From assembly GCA_050789255.1 (NCBI GenBank), contig JBOZRQ010000060.1, positions 1 through 64,000 on the forward strand: a stretch of 64,000 nt of DNA, given 5' to 3'. A model generated the notes under the pieces. It ran no database searches and was not told where the DNA came from. It worked only from the letters and a program-made list of their open reading frames with translations. The position numbers were made by a program, and so were the translations under genes. This document shows positions 8,385 through 16,522 of the stretch, one piece after another; the first letter of the stretch is position 1, and each line of letters begins with the position of its first letter. Origin of the DNA: JBOZRQ01 sp050789255. GTDB lineage: Bacteria; Bacillota; Sulfobacillia; Symbiobacteriales; Symbiobacteriaceae.

Positions 8385-9398
8385 GTGGAGATGGAGGCGA
8401 AGGTGCGGCGCAGGGCCGTTCTGGCAGCGCTCGGATCGGCGGTCGTCCTCCTGGTGCTCAACTACCTGGGTTCGCAGGGGTTCCAGGGGATGAAGCTGAC
8501 CGAGGCCGGGTACGTGATCGCGACCTATCTCTTCGTTGCGGGCTCCGCGTACCGGCTCGTGCAGTGGGGCCATCGGCCCGGCGCCCGGATGTACCTGCGG
8601 GGAGCGCTCAGACGATTGATGTTCGACAAGACCGGGGCGAAGGCCGGGGCCCAGACCCTGGGCGCCAACCTGGCGGCCCAGCGGTTCATCCTCAAGCGGG
8701 GGAGCCGGCGATGGCTGGCGCACATGGCGATCAGCTGGGGCTGCATGCTTTCCTTCCTGCTCACCTTCCCGCTGGTGCTGGGCTGGCTCAAGTTCAAGTT
8801 CGTCGAGCCCATGTCCTACACGGTGTACGTGATGGGCTTCCCCACGATCTCCTTCAAGCTCGGCGGGCTGCTCGCTGAGCTCTTCTTCAACGGACTGAAC
8901 CTGTCCGCTACGCTGATGATCATCGGGCTGATCCTGGCCTACGCCAACCGGGCACTGGCCCGGCGGAACTACCCCGAGGCGAGGGCCGAGTGGGACATGG
9001 CTCCCCTGCACGCACTGATGCTCGTCGGTCTGACGGGCCTGGCCATCACGGTGGACTACAAGTTCTTCGGCGGCCGGACCTACCTGTTCTGGGCGATCGC
9101 CCACCAGCTGACCGTGGTTGGGCTCCTGGTCTGGTTCCCCTTCAGCAAGCTCTTCCACTTCGAGATCAGGCCGGTGGCCGTCGTGGTCCAGGCGTATCAC
9201 CAGTCCGAGGCGGCCAGGCTTCAAAGGTGCGTCGCCTGTGAAAGGGCCTACGCCCCGGCTCAGCAGGTGGCCGATCTGACCGCAGAGCTGGATGTGACCC
9301 TGCTGGACCACTGCCCTGACTGCAAGCGCCGCATCCGTGCACGCCGCTACTTGACCAAGGAGGTCATGGAGATATGCACCCAAGTCTCAACAAGGTAG
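8385..9398 (+). CDS. NarI/DsrM-like membrane cytochrome b subunit with C-terminal CxxC pairs
   Basis: This polytopic membrane protein of about 337 residues has roughly six helices. Histidines sit in or next to helices (RWLAHMAISWG, APLHALMLVG, WAIAHQLTVVG, SKLFHFEIRP), as expected for b-heme ligation in the nitrate reductase gamma/DsrM group. After the last helix, a cytoplasmic tail carries CVAC and CPDC, a zinc-ribbon or rubredoxin-like pair. It is the probable quinol-oxidising anchor for the reductase that follows. GTG 8385 (AGAGG upstream), GTG 8376/8382 and ATG 8391 are all possible starts. It overlaps the catalytic subunit gene by 25 bases, so the two are tightly coupled. Confidence 0.8.
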   Translation: MEMEAKVRRRAVLAALGSAVVLLVLNYLGSQGFQGMKLTEAGYVIATYLFVAGSAYRLVQWGHRPGARMYLRGALRRLMFDKTGAKAGAQTLGANLAAQRFILKRGSRRWLAHMAISWGCMLSFLLTFPLVLGWLKFKFVEPMSYTVYVMGFPTISFKLGGLLAELFFNGLNLSATLMIIGLILAYANRALARRNYPEARAEWDMAPLHALMLVGLTGLAITVDYKFFGGRTYLFWAIAHQLTVVGLLVWFPFSKLFHFEIRPVAVVVQAYHQSEAARLQRCVACERAYAPAQQVADLTAELDVTLLDHCPDCKRRIRARRYLTKEVMEICTQVSTR

Positions 9399-11482
9399 AG
9401 CCCGGCGAACATCTCGTACCAACCCACTGCTGCTACTGCGGCATGCAGTGCGGCATGCATCTGCGGGTGAACAAGGCGTCCGGCAAGGTGGTGGGCGTGG
9501 AGCCCCGCTACGACTTCCCGGTCAACGAGGGGAAGATGTGCCCCAAGGGCGTGACCGCCTACCAGACCGTACACCACCCCGACCGGCTGACCACCCCGCT
9601 GATTCGCAAGAACGGCAAGCTGGAGCCCGCCTCCTGGGAGGAGGCGCTGAACCTGGTGGCCGGCAAGATCCGGGAGATCCAGGGCAAGCACGGTCGGGAC
9701 GCCTTCGGCCTCTTCGGCGGGGTCTCGATGACCAACGAGAAGTGCTACCTGGCGGGCAAGTTCGCCCGGGTCGCCGTCAAGACCGCCAACATCGACTACA
9801 ACGGCCGCTTCTGCATGTCGGCCGCCGCTGCCGGGGCCAACAAGACCTTCGGCATCGACCGGGGGATGTTCAACCCGTGGTCCGACATCCTGGATGCCCA
9901 GGTGCTGCTCATCTCTGGCTCCAATACCGCCGAGTGCCACCCCACCGCGATCCGGTACCTCTGGCGGGCACGGGACAAGGGCGCCCGCATGATCGTGATC
10001 GACCCCCGGGAGACCCCGACCGCCCGGGTGGCGGATGTGCACCTGCAGCTGCGGCCCGGCACCGACTCGGCCCTGGTCAACGGCCTCCTGCATGTGCTCA
10101 TCACAGAGGGGTTTGTCGACGAGAGGTTCGTGGCCGAGCGGACCAAGGGCTTCGCCGAGCTCAAGGAGGTCGTGGCCCACTACCCGCCCGAGAAGGTCGA
10201 GCAGATAACCGGGGTTCCCGCCGGCAAGATCCGCATGGCTGCCCAGCTTTGGGGCCGGGCCGCGACGGGCATGGTGCTCTACGCCCGGGGCATCGAGCAG
10301 CAGAGCAAGGGCGTCGAGAACGTGATGAACCACCTGAACCTCCTGCTGGTGACCGGCAAGATCGGCAGGCCCGGCTGCGGCGGCGGCACGCTGACCGGCC
10401 AGGGCAACGGCCAGGGCGGCCGGGAGCACGGGCAAAAGGCCGACCAGCTCCCGGGCTACCGGCTGATCACCGACCTTGCCGCCCGCCGGTATATCGCCGG
10501 GGTCTGGGGCGTCGCCGAGGAGGATATCCCCGGCAAGGGGCTCTCCGCCTACGAGCTGCTGGATGCCGTTGGCAAGGGCCAGGTGAAGGGCCTGTACGTT
10601 TACTGCTCCAACCCGGCGGTCTCGGCGCCCAACTCGAATTACGTCACCGAGGCGCTGAAGAACGCCGAGTTCCTGGTGGTGGCGGACTTCTACCTCTCCG
10701 AGACGGCCGAGCTGGCCGATGTGGTACTGCCCACCACCGTCTGGGCGGAAGATGAGGGGACCACCACCAACGCCGAGGGCCGGGTCATCAAGATCAACAA
10801 GGCCACGGAGCCCCCGGCGGGGGTCCTGACGGACTGGGAGATCTTCTCCCGGCTGGCCGAGAAGCTGGGCGCCGGCGAGTACTTCCCGTACCAGAGTTCA
10901 AAGCAGATCTTCGATGAACTCCGCGAGGCATCCCGGGGCGGTGTGGCCGACTACTACGGCATCACCTATGAGCGGATCGAGCGGGAGGACGGGGTCTTCT
11001 GGCCCTGCCCGAGCGAGAATCACCCCGGTGAGCCCAGGCTCTTTGCCGAGCGCTTCGGCCACCAAGACGGCAAGGCTGTGATCCACGCCATCGAGTACCG
11101 CCCGGCCGCCGAGGTCGCCGATCCCGAGTACCCACTGACGCTGACCACCGGCCGAGTCGTCTACCACTACCTGAGCGGCAACCAGACCCGCCGGGTGGGT
11201 TTCCTCTCGCAGATGTGCCCCGAGCCCTTCCTGGAGATCCACCCCGAGACCGCAGCCCGGGTGGGCGCCATCGACGGCCTGCCTGTCAAGCTGAAGACGA
11301 GGCGCGGCGAGATGGTGCTGAAGGCCAAGGTGACCAAGACCATCCGCAAGGACACGCTCTTTGTGCCGTACCACTGGGGCAAGCAGCTGGGCGTCAACCA
11401 GTTGACCAACCCGGCGTTGGACCCGATCTGCCGGATGCCCGAATTCAAGGCCTGTGCGGCCGCCGTGGTGCCGGTCGGCTAA
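9374..11482 (+). CDS. Molybdopterin nitrate reductase catalytic subunit, Nas/NarB type
   Basis: This 702-residue bis-MGD oxidoreductase carries an N-terminal [4Fe-4S] motif C-x2-C-x3-C-x29-C (Cys 19, 22, 26, 56: CYCGMQCG ... MCPKG). The putative molybdenum-ligand Cys 147 lies in GRFCMSAAAAG, the pattern of assimilatory/periplasmic-type nitrate reductases. Other family marks are SGSNTAECHP, TGQGNGQGGREHG and the C-terminal dinucleotide-binding domain (LTTGRVVYHYLSGNQTRR). There is no Tat signal, so it works in the cytoplasm. AAGGAGGT precedes ATG 9374. The partners (cytochrome b-like, ferredoxin, Rieske, NarK) suggest nitrate as substrate with electrons from quinol; formate or another oxyanion cannot be excluded. 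Confidence 0.88.
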   Translation: MHPSLNKVEPGEHLVPTHCCYCGMQCGMHLRVNKASGKVVGVEPRYDFPVNEGKMCPKGVTAYQTVHHPDRLTTPLIRKNGKLEPASWEEALNLVAGKIREIQGKHGRDAFGLFGGVSMTNEKCYLAGKFARVAVKTANIDYNGRFCMSAAAAGANKTFGIDRGMFNPWSDILDAQVLLISGSNTAECHPTAIRYLWRARDKGARMIVIDPRETPTARVADVHLQLRPGTDSALVNGLLHVLITEGFVDERFVAERTKGFAELKEVVAHYPPEKVEQITGVPAGKIRMAAQLWGRAATGMVLYARGIEQQSKGVENVMNHLNLLLVTGKIGRPGCGGGTLTGQGNGQGGREHGQKADQLPGYRLITDLAARRYIAGVWGVAEEDIPGKGLSAYELLDAVGKGQVKGLYVYCSNPAVSAPNSNYVTEALKNAEFLVVADFYLSETAELADVVLPTTVWAEDEGTTTNAEGRVIKINKATEPPAGVLTDWEIFSRLAEKLGAGEYFPYQSSKQIFDELREASRGGVADYYGITYERIEREDGVFWPCPSENHPGEPRLFAERFGHQDGKAVIHAIEYRPAAEVADPEYPLTLTTGRVVYHYLSGNQTRRVGFLSQMCPEPFLEIHPETAARVGAIDGLPVKLKTRRGEMVLKAKVTKTIRKDTLFVPYHWGKQLGVNQLTNPALDPICRMPEFKACAAAVVPVG

Positions 11483-11500
11483 GGGAGGAGGAGAGAGGCC

Positions 11501-11998
11501 ATGCCCAAGGTCCTGTTCATTGACTTCGAGCGCTGCATTGGGTGCCGCTCCTGCCAGGCCGCCTGCATTGAGTGCGGGGGCCACGAGTCCACCTTCCGTA
11601 ACTACGTCATCGACGTGTTCCCGGGGGAATCGACCCAGACCGTGCCGATGACCTGCTTTCACTGCAAGGACCCCGCCTGTGCCCGGGTCTGCCCGGCGGG
11701 TGCCATCGAGATCACCCCGGAGGGCGCCGTGCTCTCGGCGGCCGCCGAGAAGTGCCTGGGCTGCCGGAACTGCACCCTGGCCTGCCCCTTCGGCATCCCC
11801 AAGTTCGACTTCGAGAAGAACATCATGTATAAGTGCGATCTGTGCTACGATCGGACCAAGGACGGCTTCCCGCCCATGTGCGCCAGCGTCTGTCCGTCGG
11901 AGGCGCTGCAGTGGATCGAGTTCGACGAGGCGATGGCCAAGCGGCGGGCGCGGCACGTCAGCCGGATCGTGGGAGGGGAGCGCTATGGTCTCGCATGA
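11501..11998 (+). CDS. Four-cluster [4Fe-4S] ferredoxin subunit, DmsB/NrfC type
   Basis: This 165-residue electron-transfer subunit has four cysteine groups: CIGCRSCQAAC, CFHCKDPACARVC, CLGCRNCTLAC and CDLCYDR...CASVC. They provide the sixteen ligands for four [4Fe-4S] clusters as in DmsB/NarH-like proteins. It would wire the membrane subunit to the molybdenum subunit. GGAGGAGGAG lies just before the ATG. Its 3' end overlaps the Rieske gene by 14 bases. There is no signal peptide, consistent with a cytoplasmic complex. Confidence 0.93.
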   Translation: MPKVLFIDFERCIGCRSCQAACIECGGHESTFRNYVIDVFPGESTQTVPMTCFHCKDPACARVCPAGAIEITPEGAVLSAAAEKCLGCRNCTLACPFGIPKFDFEKNIMYKCDLCYDRTKDGFPPMCASVCPSEALQWIEFDEAMAKRRARHVSRIVGGERYGLA

Positions 11999-12461
11999 GC
12001 AGAAGGAGATCAGCCGGCGCGGCTTTGTCGGGATGCTGATGACCGCCTCTGCCGCCTTTGCGCTCGCTTCTCTTCCGTTAGCGGCTATCGCCAAGGCCAG
12101 CGACGAACCTTCTGGGGAGTCGGGTGGCTTTGAGGCCGGGGAGCGTCAGCGGCTGGCTACGGTAGAGGAGCTTCCTGAAAGGAAGGCCCTGCATTTCTCC
12201 TACCCGACTGCAGATGACCCGGCGATCCTGATCCACCTGCCCAGCGGCGAGTTCAAGGCTTACAACGTGAGCTGCACCCACCTGGGCTGCCCGGTCTACT
12301 GGGATGGCATCGACGTAAAACTCAGGTGCCCCTGCCACAAGGGGGTCTTCGACCCGGCTTCCGGCGAGCCGCTCCAGGGCCCGCCCAAGCGGCCGCTCCA
12401 CGGGGTGGCCCTGACCGTAGAGAACGGCGTCATCTACGCCATCGGGAGGTATCAAGCGTGA
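11985..12461 (+). CDS. Rieske [2Fe-2S] protein with Tat signal
   Basis: This 158-residue protein starts at ATG 11985, with GGGAGGGGAG just upstream. Its N-terminus has a twin-arginine signal SRRGFVGMLMTASAA followed by a hydrophobic segment, so the folded domain is predicted on the outer face of the membrane. The cluster motifs are CTHLGC and CPCHKG, separated by 14 residues. Rieske proteins of this kind belong to cytochrome bc-type or alternative quinol-oxidising complexes. Its place inside the nitrate reductase operon implies an electron link between quinol, the cytochrome b-like subunit and the reductase, but on the opposite membrane side from the catalytic subunit. Overlap GTGA couples it to narK. 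Confidence 0.92.
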   Translation: MVSHEQKEISRRGFVGMLMTASAAFALASLPLAAIAKASDEPSGESGGFEAGERQRLATVEELPERKALHFSYPTADDPAILIHLPSGEFKAYNVSCTHLGCPVYWDGIDVKLRCPCHKGVFDPASGEPLQGPPKRPLHGVALTVENGVIYAIGRYQA

Positions 12462-13879
12462 CCAGCCGCATTCCGACCACGCCGATCCTGGGCTTCGTTC
12501 TCGTGCAGATCGCCCTCTTCCAGTGGGGCATCTGGTCGTACCTCGGTGGCAACGGTGCGAACGTGCCGGCCCTGGCGCTGGCCTCGGTCGCTTGCCTCGC
12601 TGGCGCAGGCATCTACTACTTCTCTGTGTCGCGGCGGCCGGTGACCAAGGTGGCGCCCCGCACCCCGGCGGGCGCCCCGGCCCCGTGGCAGCCGGCGCCC
12701 TCCGACCAGTGGCGGGCCGTGGCCCTGGGCACGCTGGGCTTTGCGGTCAGCTTCATGGCCTGGGGCCTGATCTCCCCGCTGGCCGTCGAGTTCAAGGCGA
12801 TGTACGGCCTGAGCAACACCCAGGTCAGCGTGCTGATCGCCGTGCCGGTGCTGCTGGGCTCCATTGGGCGCCTCTTGGTGGGCTTCGTCGCCGATAAGGT
12901 GGGCCCCCGCAAGCTGTACGCCCAGCTGATGGCCTTCATTGCCATCCCGCTGGCGCTGATGGGTTTTACCAACTCCTATGCGACCCTGCTGGCCGTGGCC
13001 TTCATGCTGGGCGTGGCCGGCACCTCCTTCACCGTGGGCGTGCCCTTCGTCTCCCGCTGGTTCCCGCCGGCCAAGCAGGGCCTGGCGGTCGGCATCTACG
13101 GAATGGGCAACTTCGGGCAGGCCCTGGCCGCCCTGTACGCCCCCCGCATCCTCTCCGCATTGGGCAGCTGGCAGATGGCGTACTGGCTGATGATCCCCCT
13201 GGTGCTGGCCACCGCAGCGGCGATCTGGTTCCTGGGCAAGGACGCCCCCATGCCGCCTGCGCCGGCTGCTGGCGCCGGCAATTCGATCTGGCGGCACCCC
13301 TACGCCTGGCTCTTCAGCGTCTTCTACTTCGTCACGTTTGGCGGCTTTGTCGCCTTCGGCAACTACCTGCCCAAGCTGTACGTGGAGTTCTTCCAGCTCA
13401 GCAAGGCGACGGCGGGCAGCTACACGGCGCTCTTCGTGCTCGGCGCCACCCTGGCCCGGGCGGTGGGCGGCTGGCTGGCCGACAAGCTGGGGGCAACCCG
13501 GGTGCTGCTGGCCGTCTTCACCCTGGTGATCCTGGCGGGCCTGGGTCTTGCAGCCTCGCCGAGCTGGACCAGCTTCAACCTGACGATCATCAGCCTGGCT
13601 GTGGCGCTGGGCATCGGCAACGGTGCGGTCTTCAAGCTGGTCCCGCAGTTCTTCCCCAGCCAGACCGGCGCCGTGACCGGCATGGTCGGCGCGATGGGCG
13701 GCCTCGGGGGCTTCTTCCCGCCGCTGGTCATGGGCATGCTGCGGGACCAGGTCGGCTCCTACACCCTCGGCTTCATCTTCCTGGCCGCCTTTGCGGTGGC
13801 CGCTCAGCTCGGCGTGCTCTCCCTGGTGATGAACCCGCCGGCGTCGGGGCGCCCGGTCCCGCAGACCCGGCAGGCATAA
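12458..13879 (+). CDS. narK: NarK-type nitrate/nitrite MFS transporter
   Basis: This 473-residue major facilitator protein has 12 core helices preceded by an extra pair of hydrophobic segments (about residues 8-50). NarK-family marks are visible: FMAWGLISPLAVEFK in helix 1, YGMGNFGQALAALYAP, and the nitrate-signature-like GIGNGAVFKLVPQFFP...TGMVGAMGGLGGF. It imports nitrate and/or exports nitrite for the reductase encoded upstream. GTG 12458 is preceded by GGGAGGT and overlaps the Rieske stop by four bases. It is the last gene of the operon and a strong terminator follows. Confidence 0.93.
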   Translation: MTSRIPTTPILGFVLVQIALFQWGIWSYLGGNGANVPALALASVACLAGAGIYYFSVSRRPVTKVAPRTPAGAPAPWQPAPSDQWRAVALGTLGFAVSFMAWGLISPLAVEFKAMYGLSNTQVSVLIAVPVLLGSIGRLLVGFVADKVGPRKLYAQLMAFIAIPLALMGFTNSYATLLAVAFMLGVAGTSFTVGVPFVSRWFPPAKQGLAVGIYGMGNFGQALAALYAPRILSALGSWQMAYWLMIPLVLATAAAIWFLGKDAPMPPAPAAGAGNSIWRHPYAWLFSVFYFVTFGGFVAFGNYLPKLYVEFFQLSKATAGSYTALFVLGATLARAVGGWLADKLGATRVLLAVFTLVILAGLGLAASPSWTSFNLTIISLAVALGIGNGAVFKLVPQFFPSQTGAVTGMVGAMGGLGGFFPPLVMGMLRDQVGSYTLGFIFLAAFAVAAQLGVLSLVMNPPASGRPVPQTRQA

Positions 13880-13884
13880 GAAAC

Positions 13885-13924
13885 GCAGAACCCGCACCCC
13901 TGGTCCTCGGGGTGCGGGTTCTGC
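13885..13924. terminator. Bidirectional terminator between narK and GNAT gene
   Basis: A perfect 16-bp stem (13885-13900 with 13909-13924, starting GCAGAACCCGCACCCC) has an eight-base loop. It is flanked by A-rich sequence on the left and ATTGTTT on the right, so it can serve both convergent transcripts. Confidence 0.88.
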
Positions 13925-13937
13925 ATTGTTTCCGAGC

Positions 13938-14417
13938 CTATGCAGGCGTGAATACGGCCCGCCGCAGCAGGAGCCGGTCATCGCCGGGGCCGTAGAAATC
14001 CCGGTCGACCCTGTAGTCAGCGAAACCGACAGCGCGGTAGAAGGCACGGGTTTCGGCGTATGGCGGGTAGTCGACCGAATCGGCAATCGTCGAGACCTGG
14101 AGGGTGTGGGTCTCCTGCGTCCGGCACCGCTCCACCAGCGCCGCCACCAGCTGGCGGCCGAGCCCCGACCGGCGCCGGCCGGGGTCGACGCCCAGCCAGG
14201 TGATCTCCAGCAGGCCCGGCTCGGGGGTGTGGGGGGAGGGCCCAAAGGTGATGAAACCGGCGACCGTGCCGTCGTCATCGGCCACAAGTCCCCCGTGGGT
14301 TTGGAAGTCCTGAGTCATTTCGGCAATCCCGTCGTCGTTGAACCAGGCTGGGAGCCGGCGCGCTATGGCGAGCATTCCTTCAAGATCGGCTGCGACTGCG
14401 GGGCGGATGGAGATCAT
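13938..14417 (-). CDS. GNAT family N-acetyltransferase
   Basis: This 159-residue single-domain acetyltransferase has the acetyl-CoA-binding motif A (RRRSGLGRQLVAALVERC, about 85-102) and the C-terminal motif FYRAVGF. The substrate is unknown. ATG 14417 is chosen because AGGAGGTG ends eight bases upstream; a TTG directly before it is possible. It converges on narK across a shared terminator. Confidence 0.88.
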   Translation of the reverse strand: MISIRPAVAADLEGMLAIARRLPAWFNDDGIAEMTQDFQTHGGLVADDDGTVAGFITFGPSPHTPEPGLLEITWLGVDPGRRRSGLGRQLVAALVERCRTQETHTLQVSTIADSVDYPPYAETRAFYRAVGFADYRVDRDFYGPGDDRLLLRRAVFTPA

Positions 14418-14480
14418 CAACCATGCACCTCCTGAATATATCCTGGTTCGTGCACGGAATTGATTCCTCCTGTCGGCATC

Positions 14481-15122
14481 TTAGCGGGACTGACCGAGGA
14501 GCCGCCAGGAGATGCGGGGGGAGTGGCCGTACCGCCGGCCCAGCTCCCGGGAAAACAGGGTCATACGCTCGATGATGCGGTTGTTGCGGAGGGTACCGCC
14601 ATCCAAGATGCGGAACGGGAGGGGCCGCAGGGCCTCCATGACCTGGGCCTTGGCGCTTTCGTCATCTGCTGTGACGTAGCAGTCGCTCGGCCCTTCCGGG
14701 AAGTCCGGGTTGTCGAAGACGACCCACCAGGTGGTCTTGAATGCGCCTGCCACGCGGGCCTCGGGGACCAGGGCCTGGAACTCCTCCGCGGCTGAACGGT
14801 CCCAGGGCGTGGTGAAGTCATCAAACTGCTCATTGAACGGATTGGCGATGTGAATCAGGATCTTGCCGGCTACGAGCGATCGGTACGGTGCGATGAACTG
14901 AGGGAGGTCGTGGTGCCACAGGGCCAGGATAATGATGTCGGCTGCGGCCAAAGCATCTCGATGGGAGGTGGCGGATACCTTTCCCGCCAGCCCCATTTCA
15001 TCGATTCGTAACCGGATCTCCTCAGGTGTGCGGCCCGCCCACATCACGGAAGGATGAACGGCGGCCAGTTGCTTCACAAGTCCTGTGCCCATGCGACCTG
15101 ACCCAACGACTGCAATCTGCAT
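14481..15122 (-). CDS. NADP/F420-dependent oxidoreductase-like protein (NpdG family)
   Basis: This 213-residue Rossmann-fold protein starts MQIAVVGSGRMGTGLVKQL, a dinucleotide-binding loop G-S-G-x-M-G. It continues with AAADIIILALWHHDLP and HIANPFNE, as in the F420-dependent NADP reductase / ProC-like superfamily. In non-F420 bacteria these proteins are generic NADP-dependent reductases with unknown substrates. It is transcribed divergently from a LysR regulator across a 105-base gap with a clear LysR box, so it is the probable target of that regulator. Confidence 0.85.
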   Translation of the reverse strand: MQIAVVGSGRMGTGLVKQLAAVHPSVMWAGRTPEEIRLRIDEMGLAGKVSATSHRDALAAADIIILALWHHDLPQFIAPYRSLVAGKILIHIANPFNEQFDDFTTPWDRSAAEEFQALVPEARVAGAFKTTWWVVFDNPDFPEGPSDCYVTADDESAKAQVMEALRPLPFRILDGGTLRNNRIIERMTLFSRELGRRYGHSPRISWRLLGQSR

Positions 15123-15185
15123 CTGTCTTCTCACTCCTTGATTTGATCCTACAGCCGCATATCCGAGGACACCAATATCGTCTAA

Positions 15186-15200
15186 GTATCGTGACGATAC
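15186..15200. promoter_or_regulatory. LysR-type regulator binding site
   Basis: The perfect inverted repeat GTATCGTGACGATAC contains the T-N11-A core expected of LysR-family boxes. A third half-site TATCGT lies at 15176-15181. It sits between the divergent lysR-type gene and the NADP-oxidoreductase gene, 27 bases before the regulator start, where it could repress its own gene and activate the divergent one. Confidence 0.7.
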
Positions 15201-15227
15201 GCTGATGCTATAGGGCGGGTGGCAGCG

Positions 15228-16064
15228 ATGCAGATGCACCAGATCGTGTACTTCCTGAAGGCGGCCCAGACAGGGAACGTGACGCGGGCGGCCGAGGAGC
15301 TGCACATCTCCCAGCCTTCGCTCAGCCGGCAGATCAAGCTGCTGGAGGAGGAACTGGGTACGCTGCTGTTCGAGCGGCTGCCCCAAGGGCTGAAGCTGAC
15401 CCCAGCAGGACAGGCGCTGCTCCCGCATCTGTCGGAGGTTATGCAGCAGATCGGGAAGGTGCCGGAGTTGGTCCGGCCGTTCGCCTCCGGGCAGAAGGGG
15501 CGTGTGGCGATCGGTACCACGCCGGGACTGGCGGCGAGCTTCCTGCCAGCGGTGGTTGGCGCATACCTGCGCCAGTTCCCGGAGGCCGAAACGGCTCTGT
15601 ATGTGCGCCCCACTTCGGGGGAACTGCTGCGGAAGCTGCACGATGGTGACATCGACCTGGCTGTATGCGGGGGCGACGATCCGGAGCTTGAGCGGGTGTT
15701 GCTCTTCGATGAGCCGCTGGTCGCGGCCGTGCCGGACAACCTGGGCGCCCTCGTGGGTGAGGAGATCCAGGTGGAGGAGCTGCGGTGGCTGCCGATCATC
15801 GCCACGCCACCGACCTGTACGGTGAGGCAGTTGCTGCCAGAGCAGCTTACGAAGGCCGCTGAGGTGGATCAGCTGGAGACGACCCTGCAGTTTGCCTCGC
15901 AGGGGGTGGGCATCGCTGTGGTTGTCGCTTCGATGGCGCAGGGGCGGTCGGGCCTGCGCTTTGTGCCGGTGCGGCCGGAGCTGCGCCACCGGGTGTACGC
16001 TCAGTGGCGGCCGGACGGCTTTCTCTGGGCAGAGCACCCGCTGATCAAAGCGATGCGCCCCTGA
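15228..16064 (+). CDS. LysR-family transcriptional regulator
   Basis: This regulator of about 278 residues has an N-terminal winged helix-turn-helix: IVYFLKAAQTGNVTRAAEEL, then SQPSLSRQIKLLEEELG and LFERLPQGLKLTPAG. A periplasmic-binding-like effector domain follows from about residue 90. ATG 15228 is the likely start; GTG 15219 and ATG 15234 are in frame. The ligand is unknown. Its divergent neighbour and the palindrome between them suggest local control of the NADP-dependent reductase. Confidence 0.93.
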   Translation: MQMHQIVYFLKAAQTGNVTRAAEELHISQPSLSRQIKLLEEELGTLLFERLPQGLKLTPAGQALLPHLSEVMQQIGKVPELVRPFASGQKGRVAIGTTPGLAASFLPAVVGAYLRQFPEAETALYVRPTSGELLRKLHDGDIDLAVCGGDDPELERVLLFDEPLVAAVPDNLGALVGEEIQVEELRWLPIIATPPTCTVRQLLPEQLTKAAEVDQLETTLQFASQGVGIAVVVASMAQGRSGLRFVPVRPELRHRVYAQWRPDGFLWAEHPLIKAMRP

Positions 16065-16077
16065 TGCAATGGAAAAA

Positions 16078-16107
16078 GCCCGGCGCTGTATAGCACCGGG
16101 CATTTTT
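16078..16107. terminator. Bidirectional terminator between lysR-type gene and RRM gene
   Basis: GCCCGGCGCT-GTAT-AGCACCGGGC forms a stem with one internal mismatch. On the plus strand it is followed by ATTTTT, and on the minus strand it is flanked by an A5 run that gives TTTTT. Confidence 0.9.
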
Positions 16108-16122
16108 GCTTGGACGTGGACC

Positions 16123-16410
16123 TTAACCCCGGGTCGGGAAGCCCATGCCACGGCGAGGAGCTTCCTCGCGGGGCTTGGCCTCGTTGACCGTCAGGTTGCG
16201 GCCGCCCCATTCGGCGCCGTTCAGGGCGTCGATGACGGCCTGAGCGTTCGCCTCGGGGACCTCGACGAAACCGAAACCACGGCTGCGACCGGTCTCACGG
16301 TCGGTGGCGATGCGGGCCGAGAGAACCTCGGAGTACTGGGAAACGGCGTTGGTGAGGTCTTCAGACGTGACGGCCCAGGGCAGGTTACCGAAGTACAGAG
16401 TCTTGGTCAT
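16123..16410 (-). CDS. RRM-domain RNA-binding protein
   Basis: This 95-residue single RNA-recognition-motif protein has RNP2 as LYFGNLPW (about 5-12) and RNP1 as SRGFGFVEV (about 43-51), followed by a short Arg/Gly/Pro tail. Small RRM proteins of this kind in cyanobacteria and some Firmicutes are abundant, often cold- or stress-induced RNA chaperones. AAGGAG lies about 13 bases upstream of the ATG, a long spacing. It stands alone between terminator and GNAT gene. Confidence 0.92.
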   Translation of the reverse strand: MTKTLYFGNLPWAVTSEDLTNAVSQYSEVLSARIATDRETGRSRGFGFVEVPEANAQAVIDALNGAEWGGRNLTVNEAKPREEAPRRGMGFPTRG

Positions 16411-16522
16411 AGTTAGCCATTCGCTCCTTGAGTCGCGGGATGGTCGCAGCCTTCGTGAAGCACGGGACGGCGACAACAACAATCATACCCCCAGGGACCC
16501 ACGACCGCAAGCCCCATTCGGT

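Noticed and set aside
12452..14287. Long minus-strand frame opposite narK
   Set aside because: Composition is low-complexity Arg/Gln/Gly/His without any domain; narK and the GNAT gene explain this DNA.
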